DNA of 64,000 nt from Beroe forskalii. Taxonomy: Eukaryota > Ctenophora > Nuda > Beroida > Beroidae. Shown one piece after another: positions 20,768 to 33,586 of the stretch (the first letter of the stretch is position 1; each line of letters starts with the position of its first letter). Under the pieces are notes generated by a model, which ran no database searches, was not told the DNA's origin, and was given only the letters and a program-made list of their open reading frames with translations. The stretch is taken from NCBI GenBank assembly GCA_011033025.1, contig WFMF01000036.1:434001-498000 (forward strand), read 5' to 3'. A program made the position numbers and the translations under genes.

Positions 20768-23700
20768 GAGTCATGAGTGAAGGAGAAATAGCATATCATT
20801 AAGAATTTAAAGGGGATTATTAATTAAGCGTTGATTTTATTGATTATTAACACAGCTTTGCTTTGAACTGGGTTTCGTCGTTTACTGAATGGCTTTTCAA
20901 TTGTAATTGAAATTTACACAGTAATGCAACATTAATTAACAAAATCAAATAAAAGAAATACAGGAGTTAAAGTGTATAACTATCGTTCTTACAACCCAAA
21001 CTTTTGAGCGATCGGAAATAAAACCCTCCATTATAATGTTGCTGATTATCAGTAGAAACGAAGTTAAAACTTTTAGTTTCTGACTTTCTGGAGCATATAT
21101 CACGAATGATCTTCAAATTCATTAGATATGCTTGTTGACTGTTGCCTTAATAACTGCTGATTTAACTCACGTACAATTGCTGAGAGTTAAAACTTATAAA
21201 TAATGAACATTGCTAAAAATTACACGACGATATATATTGTATATTTTATTATTAATAATACGATAATATAAGGTCAATGACTAGTCGTCCGAATCACCCT
21301 CAACGCACCTTAAATGCATCGTAAACGTTTAGCGTACATAATTATTAATTAAGGGCGCTCAAAATGCCCGCCCGTCGCCCGTATAATGTAGGGTGTTTTT
21401 TGGGTCATTCGGGCAAAGTTGGCCATTGACCTAATATTCATTTCCATTTATTAACGAAAAGAAACTTCAGAGTCGATAAATGATGAGAGTTCCTGTAAAC
21501 AATAATCTACGTACAGATGATAAAATAATAGTGACATCCCACAACCATTACAGCCATTATAAACACTCAGCAGGCCATCCATTCTGTTTATAAGATGAAG
21601 TCTTAGTTAATCAATAATTTAAAGAATTTAAAGAGGATGTAATTACAACAATAAGTAGGTATTTTATATTAAAGTGTTACTCGTCAACAGAAGAAAATAT
21701 CGGCCGACACACAACTCTATCCCGGCAGGGGCGGGCCTTTACCACGCCCAACTGTGATGAAATAGCCGAGATCCCGGCAGAGAAAGGAATCTAGCTCTTA
21801 TAGCTGATAACTATCATGATACATATAAATGCTACTATTTGGTAAAAATCTGAAATTTTCTCCTCAAGGGAAATCGTCCACATATCTATTTTCATCAATT
21901 TGAAGCCCAGCCCTGATGATGCTCACGTGGCTTATGTAAAGGAATTAAACTAGAATACATTATCTCATAACCTCCAACCATTCCTCCCACACAACCAATG
22001 TATGTTAAATATGTGAACGATCCCTTAATTTAATGATTCAAGGCAGTACCTTATAACACAATGCATACACACGAGCCTGGGCGATTCTAGAATTATAGAA
22101 TGCACAACCGCTAAATATTTTCCAAAATTTAGGCGAGTTGAATAGGGATTCCGTTTGTAAATTGGCAGTATCAAATAATTCGCAATATTAGATGATTTCC
22201 AATCACATCATGAATAATGGAGATAATTGTAAGTATAACGCAATATGTACATTTTTTGTCAATGTGATTCGTTCACAAATATTGACTCATCAATGCTATG
22301 AATACATAATCAATATTACACGATTTAAAATTTCAATTAATTACACATGCCCGTACATGCAATTAATCTATATACTTCAAGAGCCAGACCAAATGCGGCA
22401 ATATTCTTTTAAGCAAAAAAACCTTTTAATTATTTACTAAAATTGGATTAAATTTTACAAAGTTTAACTCGAGGAATAGAATGTGCCTTTTGAAACCTGA
22501 ATGTAGCACAGCTTATTTTATCAAGAAACCACGAAACAAAATGACAAAATCCGCGTTACTAAACATAATATGATGCAAAGTTGCCTAATGATTTGTGGTT
22601 AAAGCAAACAAGAATTGCGCCTGCCAGCACAACTCTTGTTTGTCCATTGTTCCTGTATGCAGGCGCTTAATTTCCCTCCCCCGTGGTGCTTGAAGTTGAT
22701 ATTTGCAAGTTGATGATACAACACGTGCATGCTGTCCTACTTCTAGTGAGAGTATAACCTTAGCTAATCTAACGGAGCGTAGTTATAATGTTGCATTTAT
22801 TGCAAAAAGGCTGGTGCGTAAGAGATCCAAATATTTTCGTATCTATATCACATGAAATTTCAATGTGGCGCTATCATCTATAACGTGAAATATCAACATG
22901 GGTTGCATAACACATTAACATCAGTCAAACAGTTATTATTTGTCAAACTTTTCAAGGGCCCAAACTTCGACTTGATTGAAGATGGAAACAATTATTTCAA
23001 TTTGACGAAAACTTTCATCAATAAACATTAAACAGCTCTTGGACAATGGACGCTCTACCTTGATATTCATTCCACTGTAATCGTTACTATATAGTTGCAT
23101 ATATACTGCGGCGCACTTTGATATATTTTGACTCATTCTGCACGCCGCGCACGAACAATATATGATCTCCGCAAGCGTTCCATTGCGCGTTGTGCGCGCG
23201 CAAATGTATGAGTTGCTAGGAGACTCGTCTGTATGACGTTTTACGCCACTTTTATGACGTTTTTACGCCACTTTTATGACGTTTTTACACCACTTTTATG
23301 ACGTTTTTACACCACAATCATTTTCCGGGCACTTTTCAGAAATTACAGTAGTTGTATTGCAAACCTGGACCTGCTATACACATATCCTATTTATCACCTT
23401 CCCAAACCACGATCTCTGCTAACCCTCTTCAATGCCTTTTTGTAAAACAAAAAAGCGTTGGGGAGGGAAAAAATACGGCAGTAGTTGAAGTACCTAATAC
23501 CTATGTATTTTAATTTTCAGTAATTTTCAAGACATTCTTAGATAAAAGTGATAAAATTGTACGAATTGAGTAGTTTCTTTAGATAATTAAGATTTTATTA
23601 ATGTATAAACGGTATGAACTGTCTTTTCTTAAGTTGGAATTTGTCTTGCAGTCATGCGATATTAATGCTTTTGTTAACAAGTAAATAATGCATTGAGAAA

Positions 23701-24663
23701 GTGAGTTGTAAAATGAACCTAGAGATATATTTGCTGATATCAATTTTTCCATATTAGCGTATTATATGTCTGTTTTTACAGGAATGTTTGCCACGTCATA
23801 AGGCGTGACGTCATCTCTACCAAGTTACTGATGACGTGACTCGTTATCAGTCGAAATGAGAGCACTGACAACGAACAATAAGGAGTCTTCATGCTTATGT
23901 GGACGACAACCACAATTCATTCTGCTTTCAGAATTAATACCTGATTAAACATTGAAACATTAACCACATTAAAATATCTTTCGTTTTTGATATCTGCATT
24001 TCTGTTTGGTATCGAAATGTATCTATTTACCAAACACCAGTAGATTATCATCAAATAATGGCCTCGGTATCGAAATGGGCTATCTACATTACGTGGCTTC
24101 TGAATAGTAAATACTTGATAATTTTCACACAAAACTGTAACCTGCCCAGAAAACTACTGTCCGTTTGATGTTTTATGCAGTTACACTTGGTAAAAATGGC
24201 ATGATTTGGCAGACGGCACAAGTTCGTTATTATTTTGTGAAATATGATCCCACAGAGTGACCGTCTAGTTAATTACCAACAAATAATGTCAAGAGACCAC
24301 CTTGAAGATATAGTATAAATGCACATTATTTATATTTAGCAGTGATGCATGCTGTGCTGTACAACTCTTCCATTGAACCACGTGACATTGTACGTCATGC
24401 GATTCATCATGTCACGTGACATTTAGCGCGTGATTTGTTCAATGTAAGACTTCTGTGAGTGTCATAAGGAGTTCCCAGGTTATCAGCGATGATCTTGTCC
24501 AATGATCACATAAATTAGAAGGCGAGTAATTATTCTTCAGTGCCAAATAGACTGGAGGGGGCCGTTACAGTACCACGGTGAGGGACATTTATTTGGCAGC
24601 CTTCCGATCAAAAATTCACATTTTATCAAAAACATCTATTTATGCAACGTAATTTGAAAAAAA
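20768..24663. repeat. Copy B of the duplicated segment (5' flank of MFAP1)
   Basis: The good-quality counterpart of 1-3594. It starts about 100 bases upstream of the MFAP1 start codon and so includes its presumed promoter, though I see no definite core promoter element. It has no insert where copy A carries its transposon. The 22560-23490 portion, including a 22-bp minisatellite, is absent from copy A. No gene is supported. Confidence 0.85.
23228..23315. repeat. 22-bp minisatellite
   Basis: Four units of tatgacgtttttacgccact with small changes. Present only in copy B of the duplicated segment. Confidence 0.85.
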
Positions 24664-25619
24664 TACAAATTACTACAATACCAAACAGCAATCTAAAAGC
24701 TTCTTTAACTGATTTCTCAGCGTTATCCACTTCTTTGTTGTCAGACTTATATTGATAAAAAACACTGCAATTGACCCCCATCTATCTTACTTGTAGCCCT
24801 TTTTACATCATATACACAGGGGTCCACAGTTATAACAGCCCCCGTCTATTGCGAACTGAAGAGTAATCGTACGTACAATATCATGTTGAGCTATTTCGGG
24901 CGTCTTGGAGTGGGAGTAGAACAACTCATTGAGGTATAAATTAGGATTATAAATATAGAACAGCAGTTTTACTAAAAATAATACAGATGATTTGGCGTGG
25001 GAGTAAAAATAGGACGTTTCTGATGGTTATATAATCGAGTAATAAACAACCATTTTATTTTGAGTTTAAAAGACAAAGGCCTTGGGCGAGGAGCACTGAG
25101 CTAAATCTGGAATAAGATGAAGTTATTTAACAATTTTTGCGGATCTAACTGACATCTTTTCAGTAGTATGATAAGACAATTATGGTTTTAAAAATCCATA
25201 AAATTCTATTTTTAAATGGTGTCATAATATAATCTTTCCAACCACAAATCATCATGCTGAACGTTGCAAATAAACTCATCATCTGTAAAAGAAGTGTCGT
25301 GACATCTGAGGATGATATTTCCACAAAAAACACCACATATGATCTTTTGTACGACATATTAAGAAGGTACCAACTTTAAAGTATAATGAAGTACATAATA
25401 CATCATGGTGCAGTGACTTGGAAATTTCAATCATTCTCAATGCCTTATTAAAATACTTCTGCAATCTAATTCCTCATACTATAAAAGCAGATATTGATCA
25501 ATCTTATAAAAATTACCATTCTGATATGATATGCCTGTTGTATTATCATATCTTTATGTACAAATCGACCGACAAAATCAACATTCTCTCAATATGAACC
25601 ACTCACAACAATAATACCT
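24664..25619. other. Intergenic stretch and NCS1 3' flank
   Basis: AT-rich with no coding evidence. A minus-strand AATAAA at 25059-25054 lies about 560 bases after the NCS1 stop codon and is a plausible polyadenylation signal for it. Confidence 0.5.
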
Positions 25620-28600
25620 CTATGACTTCTTAGGATCGATCTTTGAATGATCATAGTCAATAGATAGGGCTTGTACAATAAAAGGGTCCATCTTACTGCC
25701 TTCCTTGAATTCCTGACGGGTAAGTCTTCCATCTTTATCATGATCCATCTGGAAGAAAATCTTCTTAACCCTCTTTTGAGGAGTGTCCTCATCTTTGGGT
25801 AGGATCAGCATGTTACCAACCATTTCATAGATACTATTCACTATGTTCAACATCTCTGAGTTGCTGATAAACCTGGGATATGGCAACATATTATATCTTC
25901 AGTATTGTATGCAGTATATTGTACATCTTGTGAGGTTCCCATGAATGGTAAGTCTGTGATTCAACTGTTATATCAGAGCTAGGCATTTTTGAATCACATT
26001 ATTGCAGCTTGTTTCTTTTTTGTCAGAGGAGGGTTACCCTGATAATCTGAAAAACAAGATATGACCATTTTGTGGTTTTTGGAGGTTTTCATGACCTGAA
26101 ATGTTCAAATAATAAACCTAATTCACATGAGAATTGGTTTGCTCATCAATTTAGGCCAACTGCCACCTAAGTGTGAGCACTTTGCAAGGCTCAGGGCCAC
26201 AAGGCCATAACAGTTATGGCATAAATGGGTGTAAGCATCAATTTAAACAAACAAGATAGCTGAGCTGATCATTTTAGTGTATTTGTTGGTCAAAACAGTC
26301 AAAAATGTTTAAGTTATGACATTTTCCATCTGTTTTTGACAAACAAATACACTAAAATGATCAGCTCAGCTATCTTGTTTGTTTTAAATTTCCATGCTTA
26401 CACCCATTTATGCCCCACCACCCCACATGAGCAATATTGGACCTATGGACTCAAAATCACCTTCAAAATGCTGGTTAATGTCCCAGCCATCCTGGTAAAC
26501 TCCTATCCAAAAATTATGTTTTTCAAAATATCAGTTTTTCAAGAAATTTGGGCAGTCTAGAGGAACACTGACTTTCCTAAGGCAGAATTGCTTTATCAGA
26601 CCTATAGAGAACCTTATTGGGAAGGTTTAGGATTGGGATGATGATAAGGGTTAGGGTAAGTGTTGGGGTTCTAGTTGGGGCAGCAAATAGAGCTTTGGTT
26701 AGGGTGAGTCCTCACTAGGTCTGCTGAAGTAAAGTTGGCATTACTCCAGACTACCAAAATTTGAATTTCATTACCACCCCAGCAGCATTTCAAATGAAAT
26801 GTCTTTAATACAACTTGGACCTCTAAAACATACCTTCTGACCCAACCCTGACATCACACAGCTAACCTTAAACCATAGGCTGAGTGCCTCAGTATTACCC
26901 TGACTTTTATTAAAATTTCTAGTGTGTACTTTAACTTTATACCCTGCTTGATATTTTGTCTGAATGGTACCACCAATAATGATCAACATATTGTCTGATG
27001 ATAATTTACTGACATTTATTGATAAATATTCTAATTAAAATTTCTAGTGATATGATTCTAAAAAAGAAAATGTTGTCAGTGCTATAAATTTTGATCTTTG
27101 TTTGACCAACTAATATGAATTGAAAGATTCAACTTTCAAGTATCAAATATCCGATAAACTACTGAAAGTCATTCTGACAGAATAATATGAAATATATCAT
27201 GAAAATACATTTAATCATAGAAAGAGTTCAATAAGTTCTTACCCATCTCCATCCAGATCATATAATGAAAAGGCCCAATCCAGCTTTTCATCTAATGTTC
27301 CTTTACTTGTAACACTAAGTGCTACAATGAACTCCTTGAATGATATACAACCATCAGAATTAGAATCAAATACTTTGAACACATGGCTAGCAAACTGTGA
27401 TGGATTCCCTTGCGGGAAAAACTGCTGATATATCCTGAGGGATGATTTTAATTCAAATCAGAGATCTCAGAAAAACTTTTAAAAATGATCTATGATTAAA
27501 AGATTGATGTCTTGAAGAAAGATTTCTTTTTAATTCAAATACACCCCTTCATATTTGGTCCAATCTCATTCCCATAGGGAAGATAAGGCTCAGACCGAAG
27601 ATAAGTTTTCAAATTTCTCATACAAAAAATGAACCCAATCTGAGGATCATTTCAGACATGAGGCTGAGTTTGATCTATTTCTTTTTAGAGTATTGTTTTT
27701 AATCAGAATTATTTTATTTTGAGAAATAATTAAGGAAATATATCCGAAGATTATCATCACCTTGGGTCATACGATAAATTGATGCTACTTAAAAAGGCAT
27801 GTATTGAGGAGTGTGTTTTGATAAAATAAACTACATGAGTCCAAAGATTATTATCTCTTCTAATCTTATTTGAAGATGAATTGAGATATTGTAGACATGG
27901 CAGTGGAGCCAAAAATCTGGCTCCACATGTTTGAAAGCAAACTCCAAAATTTGAATACAAAACAATGATATTTTCTGAGGAAAACAAGAAAATTGAGGAA
28001 AACAAGAAAATTTATTTTACACAAACAACATAAATATAAATATTAGTTGTCAGAGATAAAGATGGTTCCAAAAAACTCAGGTGATAAAGGATTTGAGTGA
28101 TAATGTTGAAAATTGTTCTCTGTGAAACTGTTCTGAAAATTATATTCCTTGCCATTTTTGAAACTTGAAATTTAGTTTAACACATGCTTAACTGAGCTCA
28201 ATCGTTCGCACGGGACTGACTGAGTTTGGGAATTCATTTTAAATAGACAATTAGGCAACGAGGCACTTTTAGTTGTTTTAATACATTGACCTTATATCAA
28301 ATCTCATATCAAATCCTTTATTCTGAGTAATAACTTACAATTCTTAATCAAGCCAATACTGCTTTTAGCAATGATATTGTCGATATTGCTTGGTTATAAC
28401 AACAGTGAATTGTTCAATAGACTAGATATAATAAATACATTTTTATATAAATAAAAACATGCATTCCATTCAACTTCAAATAAAATAACAATATTTTCAA
28501 TTAGTGTGATGAGTTTTTCTGCTTATTTAAAATTTACAAAGTGAAATATTTGGGGTTAAAGTAAGGTCTGAGACACAGGAATAACGTTAAAAATTACAAT

Positions 28601-29800
28601 CTTTGGCAGCTATGATGTTGTGTATGGAGAGTTACAATTTCTTGCCTTCTGCACCCACCATTCATCTGGTTAGTTGTAAGGGCCTTTTGATTCGTTAATT
28701 ATGTATTGCAAGGAAAAATTTAGCAATGTTTGGATTCTTCAATAGGATCCATTTTTTCGATTTCAAATTATATTACAATTTTTCAAAAACATCAACTTTT
28801 GCAGATTTTTGCCACACACACAAGCTTAACAAAAAGAAACATTACACACATCTTTCAAAGTGCATAGTGAAATACCTATTTCTATATGTTTTAATGTTTG
28901 TTGTGGTTGTTTTATTAGTTGTAACAACAAACCGAAATGAGGACCACAAAATCATATCAGGGGGTTAATTTAAGTTACTTTACGGAATGAAAATTCTTGG
29001 GCCGCCCTTGACCCCTGCTTGCGTCATTATCTTCTGAAACTGAGTCTCATGTCATGTTTGGGAAACGATTTTATCTCCAGATTTGTGGAGAATCATTGAA
29101 ACTTAAAGGGGGCAGTAGCCCCAGACCCCGATTTTGTTTTATATTCTAATATTTAATATTGTAATTTTTCCTTGCCTAAATGAGGTCAAAATTTGCAGAA
29201 ATGAAATCTTATCAAAATCATATTATTTTGTGATCAAAGGCTATATCTTAGAAAATCACAAACTATTATATTTCCGGATTTAATTTTTAGAACATATGGG
29301 GTTAAATGGCTCAAAAATGAAAGCTGAAAACCCGAAGATAAACTTTCAATTTCGGGAAGATAAGGATAGTGATTTTCAAGTAATATGAACCTATGTTCAA
29401 ATATGATTAAAAGATATATGATTACGTATATATTACTGTTGCAGAACACTACCAATCTGCTACAATACAGTTAAGGTGGTAAAAGGCAATCTTTATGAGA
29501 CAAAGATTTGAGGAAAAACAGGCACAGCCAGCAGCTATTTCAGACATGAGGCACCACTTGGCAATATGACTTATCAGTATTGTTTTCTTACTAAAACTTT
29601 GGTTTTATTGATATCAGGCTTAAGAGAGTCATTGACAAAAATTTAGCTAACCTGATGAAATCATCTTTACTTAGTGATCCTGATGGGCAGTCTTTCATGA
29701 ACTCTCTGAACCATTTCTGAAGTTCACGCTTATCAAAATAGGTGGAGTCCTCAAGTTCTCTGAGTTCTTCTGGAGACAGTTTAGCATGTTCATTACCCAT
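25620..29800 (-). CDS. NCS1: Neuronal calcium sensor 1 / frequenin, 3 exons
   Basis: Myristoylated EF-hand calcium sensor that acts at membranes and regulates exocytosis, PI4-kinase and GPCR signalling in other animals. Exons: 29800-29652, 27434-27243, 25872-25620, 594 nt in all, giving 197 residues (human 190). Phases join cleanly and junctions are GT-AG. The N-terminus [11 protein letters not shown] carries the Gly2 myristoylation signal. EF1 is degenerate with the family Cys-Pro (residues 38-39). EF2 (73-84), EF3 (109-120) and EF4 (157-168) keep the acidic residues at positions 1, 3, 5 and 12. [32 protein letters not shown] and [14 protein letters not shown] place it in the frequenin clade and not with recoverin or hippocalcin. 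The tail after ALS is longer and more charged (ends KIDPKKS) than the usual YDGLV. Intron 2 holds a MITE. Confidence 0.95.
26218..26414. mobile_element. Palindromic MITE in NCS1 intron 2 (197 bp)
   Basis: Arms of about 75 bases (26218-26297 and 26338-26414) are almost perfectly complementary, sharing ggcataaatgggtgtaagca and gatagctgagctgatcattt. The loop is about 40 bases. No ORF. Confidence 0.8.
27435..29651. other. NCS1 intron 1
   Basis: Mostly unique AT-rich sequence. At 27503-27540 it contains a short fragment (gattgatgtcttgaagaaag) of the element whose fuller ends lie at 30044, 30538 and 32258. No other gene is supported. Confidence 0.6.
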
Positions 29801-30043
29801 GATCCTGATGTCAAGCTAAACAATCAATGAAACAAATTTTCAATAAAACATAATTGAATGAATTCAGAATTGGTTGCAAATGAAAAACCCAGCTGAACTA
29901 TGGTAAAGGAGAAAATGATAAAATGGCATGCAAGATTATATTGATAGGTAAAAGTTCTCCTAAACAAACATAAGCATCAAACATTCATATTTTGAGTGGT
30001 GAATTGCAATATGTGATCAGCTTTTAATGAATTATTAATTATA

Positions 30044-30130
30044 AGGGATCATGTTGGTGTTCAAGTACGGAGTTGGAGAAAAGTCTTGCAGATTGATGTC
30101 TTGAAGAAAGATTTCTTTTAATTCAAAAAT
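30044..30130. repeat. Solo end of the 30540-32258 element
   Basis: Matches 30538-30625 almost base for base, from aagggatcatgttggtgttc through gtcttgaagaaagatttctt. It lies in the same orientation, about 490 bases upstream. Confidence 0.8.
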
Positions 30131-30539
30131 GTTTTAACCCTGATTTTCAGGAGAAGCATCTCAAGATGAAGTATTGATCAGGATGCATGCCACTTCTCAT
30201 TAATTTTATTAATGTGCAACGTAAAAGGACACAAATAACCAGGATCCATCCACCGGTCCTCTACTTCTCTTCACTAAGTGTTTTGCTTAATTTCTTGATG
30301 CTTGGAGTACAAACAAAGACCAAAGAGCAAGTTTCAGTTTCATTCAGGCAGGTGGTCACTGCACTTGACGGTGCTATACCCTGGTACCAGGGGGTGACTG
30401 CTGGGGGGCCTACCTCATAAAAGCTCTCGCAATTTAAACACCCTGAAAGCTGAGGTAGGTATTGGACTGAAGATGCCTGCACACCACTCATCTTGGTGTG
30501 ACTCACTTGATCCTGCTGCTCTCCACATTGGATTACCGA

Positions 30540-32258
30540 AAGGGATCATGTTGGTGTTCAAGTACGGAGTTGGAGAAAAGTCTTGCAGATTGATGTCTTG
30601 AAGAAAGATTTCTTTTTAATTCAAAAAATAATTATATCTATTTATTTTTTACTGTTGAAATGAAATTCAGTTACATAGAAAAAAATAAATTATGGTATTA
30701 AACCATCACACATATCAATTCTTATCTGAATGATCTGTAAATATAAATTATGTTCTTTTATTACATCGTAATTATGCACCGACCTCAATCATAAAAATGG
30801 GGATATTTTCAAACACATGGAAATGTTTTAAATTATGATATAAAGGTACAACTGGCTCTACTGCACAATAATAATGTTAATTTTAGCATATATTAAGCAT
30901 ATATTTTAGCACATTTGTGGTGCCCTTTGGGGTTTTCAATAATAATCAATTATTATTAAACTGCAGTGCGTAATAAATCAGGATTTTGGCACTACAGTTC
31001 ATGATAATTCATCACGAACGGTACACTGGTGCCTATTGGGGTTTTGAAACACTGCAAAAACGTGCTTGGTAGTGCATTATAATGAATACGATCAGTTCTT
31101 CGACGGACGTTGCCCGTCTATTTCCTCTGACATGGACATGGGGTTGATCAAAGGTTCCTAAGCCCGCATAGGTTGCGTGCGCCAGGCAACGCCTGGCAAG
31201 GGATATACGTGTTTAGCAAGATCAAAGGCGCAAAGTGACGTCCAAATGTGGAACGTTGCGCCGCGCGCGCGATGGTAGGGTAACATCCTACGAACCAGTT
31301 CTGTTCTTCATGAAGTTTCTAAGCCCACACACATATGCATAGGTGTGTTTTATACGCGCCGCGCGCTTCCTTCCCCTAACCAGGGGCGTCACGAAACGAC
31401 GCTTGCCGCGCCGCGCACTCCTTGCGCGTAACCAGGCTCCTGGTTAGGGCAACGCGCGCGCGCTTCCCTACGCGCGAGTGCGCGACGATAACAGGGGTTA
31501 GCACTTCAAAAAAGTTTCATAAGCCCGCACGCACAATCCGCATAGGTGTGTGTACGCGCCGCGCGAGCAAAATAGGGCACAATAGGCCAGTTCATTCTGG
31601 GAAATCGGGATATAGTATATACGTGTTTAGCAACATGAAAGTAATCAAAATAGTCGTACGATTTATGACTCGCTGACGCCGGCCGCGAAGCTGGCGCCGC
31701 GCGCGCGGCGCTGATTCTCGAGAGGGTCTGTCAACGTCAGACAACTTCGACAACTTTTTGGTGCAGTAATTGGTGATTATGATTGATCAAAGAACCGACA
31801 AACGTTGGCATTGTCCATTGCATTACTTTTCGGCAGGCGTAAGCTCTAATCTGTGAGGGGTACGATGGGCTGAAATCCCTCCGTTTCCCTTTGCCACCTG
31901 CTGATGGGACACTTACAATTTGCTGTATTTTGTTTTGTTCGTAGTATACCCATACACCTTTATATATAAGACTTTGGATTTGTACTTATTTAATATTTTA
32001 TTTCATTACTTAACATTTTGAATTTCAATGTTAATGAAGATTTCAATTTTCAAATATGCACCGTTCATTGACTGTCATGAGAAATTTGACGAACAAACAG
32101 GGAATGAATGGGAACAGGGAAGTTGCAATTTTTCTTCATGTGTCATGATGGCTTACACTTGTACAGAATCATATTTGAATTAAAAAGAAAACTTCTTCAA
32201 GACATCAATCTGCAAGACTTTTCTCCAACTCCGTACTTGAACTCCAACAAGATCCCTT
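30540..32258. mobile_element. Inverted-repeat element enclosing a CpG-rich core (about 1.7 kb)
   Basis: The ends are inverted repeats of about 85 bases. The left, 30540-30625, starts agggatcatgttggtgttca; the right, about 32173-32258, is its complement with a few changes. The interior includes the CpG-rich block 31090-31770. No transposase ORF is present. No clear target duplication is seen, so this is an element or a fortuitous pairing of two solo ends; a third copy at 30044 makes either possible. Confidence 0.55.
31090..31770. repeat. CpG-rich dispersed repeat, copy 1
   Basis: Very rich in gcgcgcgc and gccgcgcgc motifs in otherwise AT-rich DNA. Blocks shared with 62990-63640 include cgacggacgttgcc (31100), aaagtgacgtccaaatgtgg (31225), gtagggtaacatcctacga (31274) and ctgacgccggccgcgaag (31672). 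Block order differs between the copies, and some internal pieces (tatacgtgtttagcaac) are inverted. Family unknown. Confidence 0.75.
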
Positions 32259-32529
32259 GTACAGAATCGATGGACATTTGCCTGCAAAATGCTCCTTAAA
32301 CACTTTGTTCACATATAACTTTCTATCAACATTGATTGATTGGATTCTGTCAAAGACTAAGGAAAGAGCTGTTGGAAAGTTTTGTGGCTCGACTGTACAA
32401 AGATGGCTGTATTTGTATCCCAAAGATAATTGATTTTGAATATGTTATAATACTATCCTTTCAAACTATAATCCACAGAATGTTGTATTTATGTTCAGTG
32501 GTACCTATTGATCATTATGTATTCTCAGG

Positions 32530-33501
32530 ATGATAACACTTACTATAGTTGTAATTTGTGCTGCAATTTTCATTAACATCGAATGTGAACAGTATAGAGT
32601 TGTTCATAAAGGAACTCCAGGGACTCTATCCCACAGAATATATGTCACTGATTCTAATGGTATGCCCATTTCACCCTTCCATGATATACCATTGAAAGTC
32701 AAGGGGGCCTACAGCATGATTGTTGAGATTCCAAGATGGACCAATTCAAAATTTGAAACAAATAAGGAGACAAAATTGAACCCTTTAATTCAAGATACAG
32801 AAATAATAAATGAAATTGAGCAGCTGAGGTATGTTGAGAACATATTTCCATACCATGGATACATGTGGAATTACGGATCTCTTCCTCAAACATGGGAAGA
32901 CCCAGAATTCATTGACCCTAGTACAGGTGTTGGAGGTGATGGTGATCCTATTGATGCACTAGAAATTGGTCAAAAAGTAGGCTACACTGGTGAAATAAAG
33001 CAAGTTAAGATTCTTGGAGCAATTGCTCTGATTGATTCTGGAGAGACTGATTGGAAAGTTTTATGCATTGACATCAATGATGTCCTTGCTGAAACTGTTC
33101 AAGATATTCATGACATTGAAATTAAAATGCCAGGCCTTCTTGAGGCAACAATTGATTTCTTCCAACATTATAAGGTCCCAAGTAAAGGTCGTTACAATTC
33201 ATTTGGTCTAGATAATCAGTGGCAGAATATAAAATTCACAGAGAAAGTGTTGGAAGATGCTCATAATAATTGGAAGTTTCTAATGAATCAAGATAAAAGA
33301 GGAAAAATAATGACTGAAAATACGTATCATACTGATTCTTTATGGCACATCAGTACTGAAAAAGCACTTTCAATTCTTAATTCAAATCCCCCCTATAATG
33401 CAGGCAATGAACAATCCCCACCTGCTATAGCACAGCATTTTACCTATGTCACCAGGAAAATGTGTAATGATACTTTAATTCCCAGCAAATCAGAATTATG
33501 A
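32530..33501 (+). CDS. Family I soluble inorganic pyrophosphatase with a signal peptide, intronless
   Basis: Hydrolyses pyrophosphate to two phosphates with Mg2+. The 323 residues align throughout with yeast IPP1 and human PPA1. The signature DGDPIDA is at 137-143. All ligands I can place are kept: E66, K74, E76, R100, Y115, D137, D139, D142, D169, D174, K176, Y214 and K215, so an active enzyme is expected. Unlike cytosolic relatives it opens with a hydrophobic stretch (residues 2-16) and a plausible cleavage after IEC at 19. It ends KSEL, close to the KDEL-type retrieval signal, with an NDT sequon at 313. ER or secreted location is inferred. ATG at 32530 follows ttctcag, so a 5'-UTR intron is possible. 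No intron interrupts the coding part, unlike most animal PPA genes, hinting at a retrocopy. Confidence 0.92.
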   Translation: MITLTIVVICAAIFINIECEQYRVVHKGTPGTLSHRIYVTDSNGMPISPFHDIPLKVKGAYSMIVEIPRWTNSKFETNKETKLNPLIQDTEIINEIEQLRYVENIFPYHGYMWNYGSLPQTWEDPEFIDPSTGVGGDGDPIDALEIGQKVGYTGEIKQVKILGAIALIDSGETDWKVLCIDINDVLAETVQDIHDIEIKMPGLLEATIDFFQHYKVPSKGRYNSFGLDNQWQNIKFTEKVLEDAHNNWKFLMNQDKRGKIMTENTYHTDSLWHISTEKALSILNSNPPYNAGNEQSPPAIAQHFTYVTRKMCNDTLIPSKSEL

Positions 33502-33586
33502 ATACTCAACGATCAATTGAATTTCAGAATGCCTATTTAGCCTCTTAGAAATGGATATGTAACTTAATTTCTAATATTCTAAATGA

